From: CAG-452 sp045531335
Lineage (GTDB): Bacteria; Bacillota; Clostridia; TANB77; CAG-508
Reading direction: 5' to 3'
Assembly: GCA_045531335.1 (NCBI GenBank)
Contig: JAZSDU010000017.1
Location: 1 to 22,322 of the forward strand
DNA: 22,322 nucleotides
Shown here: piece by piece, positions 8,808 to 14,051 of the stretch
Position numbering within the stretch: the first letter of the stretch is position 1
Layout: each line of letters opens with the position of its first letter
Translations under genes and position numbers: made by a program
The notes under the pieces: generated by a model
Seen by the model: the letters and a program-made list of their open reading frames with translations, nothing else
Told to the model about the DNA's origin: nothing
Databases searched by the model: none

Positions 8808-8981
8808 CTATTGAACTTTTCTATTAGCTATTTCTATAGCTTTTGCTACCATACTACCACATTCTTTAGATGATACATTTCCCCATCCACCATCTTGTTT
8901 TACTTTTTCATATACTCCTAGTTCTTTTGCAATTTCTTCTTTTAGATTTTCAGACATTAAGTTTTTGTTTCTTGCCATCAT
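8808..8981 (-). CDS. Small acid-soluble spore protein, alpha/beta type
   Basis: 57 residues from the ATG at 8981. GGAGG (8987-8991) is 5 bases upstream, which rules out the ATG at 8993, because that codon overlaps the ribosome site. An ATG at 8978 is an equal alternative. ENLKEEIAKELGVYEKV, then GGWGNVSSKECGSMVAKAIEIA, shown here as GWGNVSSKECGSMV, follows the clostridial alpha/beta SASP pattern (basic N-terminus, EIAKELG, then GxxxxxxxGxMV). These proteins coat and protect DNA in the dormant spore. The gene is monocistronic. Expression in the forespore under sigma G is expected from the family, but I could not find a convincing sigma G promoter. Confidence 0.85.
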   Translation of the reverse strand: MMARNKNLMSENLKEEIAKELGVYEKVKQDGGWGNVSSKECGSMVAKAIEIANRKVQ

Positions 8982-9026
8982 AAAAACCTCCATTCGAACA
9001 ATTTTAATAACTATATCACTTTATTT

Positions 9027-9158
9027 AAAAACCTCTAATTGAATTGTGAGAATGAAAGAGGTTTTTATTTGCCGATTTGAGTTTCCGAATGAAATGAGGA
9101 AATCTCAAAGGCATTAGCGATAATAGCTGTAAAAGTGAAAATTCATTTTCACTTTTAC
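9027..9158 (+). ncRNA. Candidate structured RNA motif, copy 1 (unnamed family)
   Basis: Three hairpins in a row. The first has 10-bp arms AAAAACCTCT (9027-9036) and AGAGGTTTTT (9057-9066). The second is the conserved core: GCC (9071-9073) pairing with GGC (9110-9112), TTGAG with CTCAA, and TTTCC with GGAAA with one bulged T, around an 11-base loop. The conserved tail TAGCGATAATAGC follows (9115-9127). The third has perfect 13-bp arms (9129-9141 and 9146-9158) and a 4-base loop. The core is nearly identical to 11634-11691, while both outer hairpins have unrelated sequence. Orientation is taken from copy 2, which has a clear promoter. This copy lacks one and has no plus-strand gene downstream. 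Read on the minus strand it would lead into the SASP gene. Confidence 0.55.
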
Positions 9159-9166
9159 CCTCCTTT

Positions 9167-9189
9167 AAAAAGATAAAGTATTATCTTTT
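9167..9189 (-). terminator. Terminator of the sleB-ypeB unit
   Basis: Nine-base arms AAAAGATAA (9168-9176) and TTATCTTTT (9181-9189) with a 4-base loop. On the minus strand the second arm runs into five U. It lies about 60 bases past the ypeB stop. Confidence 0.55.
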
Positions 9190-9247
9190 CTGTATTATTA
9201 TTTGCAAAATTTATTTTTTTATTTTAACAAATTTTTGAATTTAAAAA

Positions 9248-10621
9248 TTACTGTGTTAAAATTCCGTTTGGAGTATCTAATATTACTAATATGTTTTCTT
9301 CTCTTCCAGTTTCAGCATTTATATAAACCAAAAAATCTGTATTGTCTATTTTCCCTTTAAATTCATAACATAGTATTTCTGTTTTCCATTCTGTTGGAAT
9401 AATTGCCATTCCTTCACTAGTTATTTCTAAGTTTTTATTTAAATTTTCTTTTGCTTGTTCTTTTGATATTTTAACTCTTGAGATGTCTCTTACCGTATGA
9501 TTATTTAAATAACCACTTGTTTCTATTCCTAAAACTTCTCCATTATCTAATGCTATTTTTAGCTTAATTAAATCTGGATATACTACCACATTATTCTGCT
9601 CATATGCATAATTTATTGTTAAAATTCCGCCTTCTTTTAAATAGTACGTTTCTCTCATATTTTCAATTCCACGTGACTTCAAGAATTCTATTCCTATATT
9701 GTTTGCTTCTTCCTCTGAAATTCCTTCTATTTCTATTTCTCTATTGTAATTCATATTTACAATATGGCCACCTTTTTTAGATATTGATATAGTAAGTGGA
9801 TTATTATCATCTCCATTATTTAATTTGGCACTAAAATCAAATACTTGAATATTACCATTTTCTATCAACCCATTAGAATTTAATTCTGATATTCTATCTT
9901 CTCCAATAAAGTCTTTTGCTATCTGCTTAGCTTTTTCCTCATCTATTTCCTCACCTGTAAGCCCTTTTTTCTCTGACGATTCCATATGTTCTGAAAAAGC
10001 CCCATCATAAATTAGTCCTGCATATTCTCCAAAATTTTCATCTAAATTGCTAAAAGTAGAAGCTGATAAATTATCAACCTGTTGAGCAAATGCTATTTCA
10101 GTATCTTTAGTTAATTCATCCCAACTTATTCTTCCTTCATTCATGTCTGTAGATAATTGATCTAATGTGTTTTTTAATTCAGTGCAATAATCATGTAATT
10201 GTTTTAAATTATTAAAATCTTCATTTGAAAGTTCTTCATTATATATATTTTTTCTTGAAAGGGAGTAACTATATTCACTTACTTGATTTAAAAACTTAGC
10301 AGTATTTGAAAGCTCTGTACTTGAAACTGGAAGCTGTGATAAGTATACTTGGGCTAAATTTGCTTCTCTCCAAACTTTACTTAAAGTTTCTGCACCATGC
10401 TCAGGTGTACTAGTAATCATAGATTTTGCCAAATAATTTTCTACATTTTGTACATAATCAACTAATTCATATAGTGCCAAATTATATTGATTATGCGTAG
10501 CAGTTGTATGTTCTTTATTTTCTTTGTATAAAAAGTATCCTAAAACTATACTTATTATTATTAATAAAATCATAATTCCATAAACGTAATTTTTTTTCAT
10601 TGTATTTAAATATTTATTCAT
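9248..10621 (-). CDS. ypeB: Germination protein YpeB
   Basis: 457 residues, close to the usual YpeB length. One N-terminal membrane helix (about 14-32) is followed by a helical N-terminal domain with NQYNLALYELVDYVQNVENYL (near 44-64) and WREANLAQVYLSQLP (near 84-98), both typical of YpeB. The C-terminal half has three PepSY-like repeats (about 225-295, 300-375 and 390-457). YpeB is needed for placement and stability of the cortex-lytic enzyme SleB in the spore and keeps it inactive until germination. It follows sleB in the same direction, the classic order, but a palindromic repeat element now lies between them. The start at 10621 follows a weak AGGAG-like site (AAAGGAGAAATTT). Confidence 0.92.
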   Translation of the reverse strand: MNKYLNTMKKNYVYGIMILLIIISIVLGYFLYKENKEHTTATHNQYNLALYELVDYVQNVENYLAKSMITSTPEHGAETLSKVWREANLAQVYLSQLPVSSTELSNTAKFLNQVSEYSYSLSRKNIYNEELSNEDFNNLKQLHDYCTELKNTLDQLSTDMNEGRISWDELTKDTEIAFAQQVDNLSASTFSNLDENFGEYAGLIYDGAFSEHMESSEKKGLTGEEIDEEKAKQIAKDFIGEDRISELNSNGLIENGNIQVFDFSAKLNNGDDNNPLTISISKKGGHIVNMNYNREIEIEGISEEEANNIGIEFLKSRGIENMRETYYLKEGGILTINYAYEQNNVVVYPDLIKLKIALDNGEVLGIETSGYLNNHTVRDISRVKISKEQAKENLNKNLEITSEGMAIIPTEWKTEILCYEFKGKIDNTDFLVYINAETGREENILVILDTPNGILTQ

Positions 10622-10679
10622 TAAATTTCTCCTTTATTTTATTAAATTTTATTTATCTAATTATACATATTGCAAACTT

Positions 10680-10784
10680 TGTAGGGGCAGCTATTAGCTG
10701 TCCGCCTTCAAAGCATTTTCTCTAACATAAATTAATTTTAGAAAGGCTTTCGCAGGTTACGGACGACTACTAGTCGCCCCTACA
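10680..10784. repeat. Palindrome-ended repeat element, copy A (MITE/REP-like)
   Basis: A 105-base element bounded by TGTAGGGGC (10680-10688) and GCCCCTACA (10776-10784). Each end carries its own palindrome: CAGCTATTAGCTG (10688-10700) and CGACTACTAGTCG (10764-10776). The whole element aligns along its length with the reverse complement of 11387-11490. It holds no gene and separates sleB from ypeB. Partial relatives lie at 14144, 14535, 15884 and 17722. Confidence 0.85.
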
Positions 10785-10804
10785 GATTCTCTACAAATTT
10801 TATA

Positions 10805-10823
10805 TCCTTACAAATAACAATTT
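10805..10823 (+). repeat. Short repeat R2, copy 1
   Basis: TCCTTACAAATAACAATTT, one of four copies of a motif close to TTCTACAAATWACAATTTA. It lies about 20 bases beyond the right end of element A, as the copy at 11510 does for element B. Confidence 0.6.
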
Positions 10824-10839
10824 ATTTTTTATATAATTA

Positions 10840-11305
10840 TCATTTACAAAAATGATGTTTTCCTATTATTTTAACAATTTGTCTTGACCAGATCCAGCTA
10901 CTTGTGGCTGTGTCAGGGTTAAAATAATATATACATCCATTTGTAGGATCCCACCCATTCAAAGCATCTTGCGCTGCTTTTACTACGGTTGAATTTTCAT
11001 TAATTGGTACATTTATTTGTCCATCAGAAACTGCTGTAAATGCCCCTGGCTGGTAAATTACCCCAGCAATTGTATTAGGGAAATCGCTGTGCCTTACTCT
11101 ATTCATTATTACAGCGCCTACAGCCACTTGTCCTTCATACGATTCCCCTCTTGCCTCTCCGATTTATTGCTCTTGCCATTAGCTGCAAATTTGATGCGCT
11201 ATTTCCTCCTGCTGCTAGTACTTTATTACTTTCTAGTTCTCCTGAATAATATATTAAACAAAAAGAAAAAATAATTATCAGGATGATATATAATATAGTC
11301 TTCAA
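10840..11305 (-). pseudogene. sleB: Spore cortex-lytic enzyme SleB, frameshifted
   Basis: Starts at TTG 11305, six bases after GGAGG (11312-11316). A short hydrophobic signal or anchor is followed by ASNLQLMARAIN. The frame then stops at TGA (11135-11137). In the next frame the protein resumes as GEARGESYEGQVAVGAVIMN and continues to 10840 with PGAFTAVSDGQI and ALNGWDPTNGCIYYFNP. This is the SleB hydrolase-2 catalytic domain with its family glutamate in GEARGE. One extra base near 11159-11163 explains the break. The family also usually has an N-terminal peptidoglycan-binding domain, which is absent here, so this is a short form. SleB breaks spore cortex muramic-delta-lactam peptidoglycan. The next gene, ypeB, is its partner. 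Pseudogene, sequencing error or recoding cannot be told apart here. Confidence 0.85.
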
Positions 11306-11326
11306 AATTTTCCTCCGTTAATTAGA

Positions 11327-11345
11327 TAAATTGTAATTTGTAGAA
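11327..11345 (-). repeat. Short repeat R2, inverted copy
   Basis: TAAATTGTAATTTGTAGAA is the reverse complement of TTCTACAAATTACAATTTA. With the copy at 11510-11533 it forms outer inverted repeats around element B. Confidence 0.65.
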
Positions 11346-11386
11346 ATAATATATAATTAATAAAAACTTAAAAAATATAGAAGAAA

Positions 11387-11490
11387 TGTAGGGGCGACTA
11401 TTAGTCGTCCGCGACCCGCGAAAGCTATTCTAAAAATATTTATATTAGAGCAAATTCTTCGAAGACGGACAGCTGCTAGCTGCCCCTACA
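11387..11490. repeat. Palindrome-ended repeat element, copy B (inverted relative to A)
   Basis: 104 bases bounded by TGTAGGGGC and GCCCCTACA, with end palindromes CGACTATTAGTCG and CAGCTGCTAGCTG. Its reverse complement matches element A end to end, including the unique middle (TTTTAGAA, CTTTCGC). Copies A and B flank the broken sleB in opposite orientation. Confidence 0.85.
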
Positions 11491-11509
11491 GCATTTTTAA
11501 AAAATTCAT

Positions 11510-11533
11510 TCCTACAAATAACAATTCAATTTA
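11510..11533 (+). repeat. Short repeat R2, copy 3
   Basis: TCCTACAAATAACAATTCAA followed by TTTA. It is near-identical to 10805-10823 and lies about 20 bases past the right end of element B. It pairs as an inverted repeat with 11327-11345. Confidence 0.65.
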
Positions 11534-11590
11534 TTTTTAAATATAGTTTATATTCTTTTTGAAAAATTATACTTTTTTTATAAATTTTTG

Positions 11591-11599
11591 TGGTATAAT
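11591..11599 (+). promoter_or_regulatory. Extended -10 promoter for the leader RNA and glycolipid synthase
   Basis: TGG followed by a perfect TATAAT (11594-11599). No good -35 lies at 17 bases, but an extended -10 can compensate. The predicted start near 11606 falls right at the base of the first hairpin of the structured leader, which fixes the plus orientation of that RNA. Confidence 0.7.
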
Positions 11600-11603
11600 A
11601 AAC

Positions 11604-11736
11604 AAGAAAAGTTTCTTGTAAACTTTTCTTCTCGCCGATTTGAGTTTCCGAATATAATGAGGAAATCTCAATAGGCAATAGCGATTTTAGCATGTTTATA
11701 TAATATCAAAGTTTAACTTTGATATTATATAAACAT
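11604..11736 (+). ncRNA. Candidate structured leader RNA, copy 2, upstream of the glycolipid synthase
   Basis: First hairpin: 11-bp arms 11604-11614 and 11620-11630, loop CTTGT. Core: GCCGAT (11634-11639), TTGAG/CTCAA and TTTCC/GGAAA arms with a bulged T and an 11-base loop (11650-11660), GGC (11674-11676), then TAGCGATTTTAGC (11679-11691). Last hairpin: a perfect 20-bp stem (11692-11711 with 11717-11736). A T run (11746-11753) begins nine bases after that stem, so it is not a textbook terminator. The RNA lies between a clear promoter and the GAGAGG ribosome site of the next gene, so a cis-regulatory or processed leader is likely. I do not recognise it as any riboswitch class I know. Confidence 0.6.
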
Positions 11737-11764
11737 AATTAAAAATTTTTTTTGAGAGGTTTTT

Positions 11765-12895
11765 ATGAAAAAAATTTTAATTTTTTATGGAACATATGGT
11801 GGTGGGCACTTATCTGCTGCTAGAAGCATAAAAGAATATATTGACACTAATTTCTCTGATACAGAAACTTGTATGGTTGACTGTATTGAGTATATTAATA
11901 AAGCTCTAAACAAAGTTACTACAAAGGCTTATTCCGGAATGGCAAAAAATGCGCACTGGATGTGGAAAAAAATGTATTACGGTGCAGAAGATGGTGCTTT
12001 TGCAAAATTAAATGATAAAACGCAAAAAATGCTTTCTATAAAATTAAATAAACTTATTCAAAGCTATAAACCTGATTTAATAATATCAACACATCCTTTT
12101 AGCAGTCATATGTGTGCAGTATTAAAAAGAAAGAAAAAAATAAATTTAAAAATAGCAACAGTTATGACAGACTATGCGCCACATAATCAATGGCTTATGT
12201 ATCCAGCATATATAGATTATTTTTTTGTAGCCCATGATGGAATGAAACAAGCCCTTTTAGAAAAAGGAATAAAAGAAAACCAAATAAAAGTAACTGGTAT
12301 TCCTTTATCAAATAGATTTTTAGCTCATTATGATAAAGAAAAAACTCTTTCAGAATTTGGGTTATCTACTGAAAAAAGAACTATTTTATTTTTTGCAGGC
12401 GGTGAGCAAGGATTTGGAAAAGATAAAGTATATAACATGTTAAAATCCTTAATTGAAAACTTTCCTAATCTTCAAATAATTGCAATATCTGGCAAAAATG
12501 CAAAAATGAAAAATCAATTTGATGAATTAGTAAATAAAACTAATTCAAATGAAACAGTAAAAGTTTTAGAATATACAACAAAAGTCCCTGAACTAATGAG
12601 TGTATCAGATTTAGTAATAACAAAACCTGGTGGTCTTACAACTACTGAAAGTTTAGCATCAGGTCTTCCTATAATAGTAATTAATCCTATACCAGGCCAA
12701 GAAGAAGAAAATGCTGAATTCTTAGAAAACAAAGGTGTAGCAATATGGATTAAAAAAGATGATAATATAGAAGATGAATTATATAAAGTTTTAAATTCAG
12801 AAGAAAAATTGCAATCTATGAAAATAAATGCTAGATTGTTGGCAAAGAAAAATTCTACAAAGGACATTTGCGAAATTTTATTAGGAAATTCCTAG
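11765..12895 (+). CDS. Processive diacylglycerol glycosyltransferase (MGDG synthase/UgtP type, GT28)
   Basis: 376 residues. The N-terminal MGDG-synthase domain begins ILIFYGTYGGGHLSAA (4-19), with the glycine-rich GGGH acceptor loop. TDYAPHNQW (about 139-147) and VTGIPLSNRFL (about 177-187) are also characteristic. The C-terminal GT28 domain has the nucleotide-sugar motif KPGGLTTTESLASGLPII (about 287-304) and PGQEEENAEFL. These enzymes add one or more hexoses from a UDP-sugar to diacylglycerol at the inner membrane face, making glycolipids and lipoteichoic-acid anchors. It is a single-gene unit. GAGAGG (11754-11759) is five bases before the ATG. A structured leader RNA precedes it, suggesting RNA-level control. 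The last codons run into a palindromic repeat. Confidence 0.9.
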   Translation: MKKILIFYGTYGGGHLSAARSIKEYIDTNFSDTETCMVDCIEYINKALNKVTTKAYSGMAKNAHWMWKKMYYGAEDGAFAKLNDKTQKMLSIKLNKLIQSYKPDLIISTHPFSSHMCAVLKRKKKINLKIATVMTDYAPHNQWLMYPAYIDYFFVAHDGMKQALLEKGIKENQIKVTGIPLSNRFLAHYDKEKTLSEFGLSTEKRTILFFAGGEQGFGKDKVYNMLKSLIENFPNLQIIAISGKNAKMKNQFDELVNKTNSNETVKVLEYTTKVPELMSVSDLVITKPGGLTTTESLASGLPIIVINPIPGQEEENAEFLENKGVAIWIKKDDNIEDELYKVLNSEEKLQSMKINARLLAKKNSTKDICEILLGNS

Positions 12896-12955
12896 GGACT
12901 GTCCCTAAAAAGTAGCAGCTTGCCTGAGACTTTTTGGGACTGTCCTGAAATTTCC
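12883..12955. repeat. GGGACTGTCCC-type inverted repeat element
   Basis: TAGGGACTGTCCCTA (12893-12907) is a near-perfect palindrome that contains the stop codon of the glycolipid synthase. A second GGGACTGTCC lies at 12936-12945. The arms from GGAAATTCC through AAAAAGT (12883-12914) pair imperfectly with ACTTTTT through AAATTTCC (12929-12955). It is a REP-like element distinct from the TGTAGGGG family, and as RNA it would form a long hairpin at the 3' end of the mRNA. Confidence 0.7.
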
Positions 12956-12980
12956 GAAAGCAGCAGTAGTAATAAAATCG

Positions 12981-13000
12981 TTCTACAAATTACAATTTAC
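12981..13000 (+). repeat. Short repeat R2, copy 4
   Basis: TTCTACAAATTACAATTTAC. It matches the other R2 copies but has no adjacent TGTAGGGG element; it follows the GGGACTGTCCC element instead. Confidence 0.55.
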
Positions 13001-13014
13001 CTAAATAATTTAAT

Positions 13015-13058
13015 AAAAAAAACACCTTCTATTATATATTATAAATAGAGGTGTTTTT
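13015..13058. terminator. Bidirectional terminator between the glycolipid synthase and recR
   Basis: Arms AAAACACC plus TTCTATT (to 13033) and AATAGAGGTGTTTT (13044-13057) pair with one bulged T. An A run precedes and a T run follows, so it works on both strands for these convergent genes. Confidence 0.85.
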
Positions 13059-13077
13059 ATGTGTTTATCTGATTTCT

Positions 13078-13677
13078 CTATAACTCTCTTCTTCCTTCTA
13101 ATGCCTTACTAAGAGTTATTTCATCTGTATATTCTAAATCTCCACCGACAGGAATTCCATGTGCTATTCTTGTTACAGTTACTCCTAGTGGTTTTATTAT
13201 TTTTGATAAATAAATAGCTGTTGCTTCTCCTTCTACTCTAGGATTTGTAGCTATTATTATTTCTTTTATTTCTCCGCTTCCAATGCGATTTAAAAGTTCT
13301 TTTATTTTTATATCTTCTGGTCCTATTCCATTCATTGGTGATATTGTACCATGTAATACATGATAAACTCCTTTAAATTCATGTGTTCTTTCCATTGCCA
13401 TTATATCTCTTACATCTTCTACAACACATATTACAGAGCTATCTCTTTTAGGACTACTACATATTGGACATGGATCTGTATCTGAAATATTATAACAACT
13501 ATTACAATATTTTAAATTAGCTTTTGCGTTTACAATTGAATTTATAAATTCATTTGTATCCTCTTCACCTAGGTCTAACATATGAAAAGCTAGTCTTACA
13601 GCAGTTTTATGTCCTATACTCGGTAATTTTTCAAAACTTTCTATTAATTTTTCTATTGATGGTGAATAGTATGACAT
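13078..13677 (-). CDS. recR: Recombination mediator RecR
   Basis: 199 residues, the standard length. A helix-hairpin-helix motif lies at LPSIGHKTAVRLAFHML (18-34). The four-cysteine zinc motif is C58, C61, C70 and C73. A Toprim domain covers about 80-175 (VVEDVRDIMAME, then ATNPRVEGEATA). The C-terminus AHGIPVGGDLEYTDEITL is strongly conserved. RecR works with RecO and RecF to load RecA at gaps in the cytoplasm. It is the third gene of the dnaX-ybaB-recR operon, 14 bases after ybaB. Confidence 0.97.
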   Translation of the reverse strand: MSYYSPSIEKLIESFEKLPSIGHKTAVRLAFHMLDLGEEDTNEFINSIVNAKANLKYCNSCYNISDTDPCPICSSPKRDSSVICVVEDVRDIMAMERTHEFKGVYHVLHGTISPMNGIGPEDIKIKELLNRIGSGEIKEIIIATNPRVEGEATAIYLSKIIKPLGVTVTRIAHGIPVGGDLEYTDEITLSKALEGRREL

Positions 13678-13691
13678 ATTACATCGTCCCC

Positions 13692-14036
13692 TTAAAACAT
13701 TCCAGGTATGTTAAATTTCCCCATAGATGCTGCTTGTGCACTATCTACTTTTCTTAATGCTTCATTTATACAAGTAATAATTAAATCTTGAAGCATTTCT
13801 ACATCATCAGGATCTACAACATCTTTATCTATATTTATTGATTTTATTTCTTTACTTCCACTAACTTTTACACTTATTGCTCCTCCACCAGCTGTTGCTT
13901 CAAAATCTTTTGATTGTAGCTCCTCTTGTGATTTTTCCAAATCTGCTTGCATTTTTTTTGCTTCTTTCATTAATTGATTAATATTCATTCCTCCGAATCC
14001 TCCCATTCCTCCTGGGAATCCACCTCTTTTTGACAT
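13692..14036 (-). CDS. ybaB: Nucleoid-associated protein YbaB/EbfC family
   Basis: 114 residues. A Gly/Met/Phe-rich N-terminus (GGFPGGMGGFGGMN) is followed by INQLMKEAKKMQADLEKSQEEL, here INQLMKEAKKMQADL, and the conserved core TAGGGAISVKVSGSKEIKSI. Then come DPDDVEMLQDLI and the helical NEALRKVDSAQAASMGKF. YbaB dimers bind DNA, and the gene nearly always sits between dnaX and recR, as here. The ribosome site AGGAGG lies in the 15-base gap after dnaX. Confidence 0.96.
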   Translation of the reverse strand: MSKRGGFPGGMGGFGGMNINQLMKEAKKMQADLEKSQEELQSKDFEATAGGGAISVKVSGSKEIKSINIDKDVVDPDDVEMLQDLIITCINEALRKVDSAQAASMGKFNIPGMF

Positions 14037-14051
14037 TTTATTTTCCTCCTT

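Noticed and set aside
9114..9146. Ten-codon minus-strand frame MNFHFYSYYR after AAAGGAGGG
   Set aside because: It coincides with one arm of a perfect RNA hairpin, has an 11-base spacing and no equivalent in copy 2. It is kept only as part of the orientation question.
11017..11274. Plus-strand 85-residue hydrophobic frame
   Set aside because: Antisense to the SleB catalytic domain and signal region; the hydrophobicity comes from the reverse strand.
10680..11490. CRISPR-like array from the repeated palindromes
   Set aside because: Copies are few, in opposite orientation and irregularly spaced, with no cas genes; they are palindrome-ended elements.
11692..11753. Classical terminator or attenuator at the end of RNA copy 2
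   Set aside because: The T run starts nine bases after the 20-bp stem, and no alternative antiterminator pairing was evident, so attenuation is not claimed.
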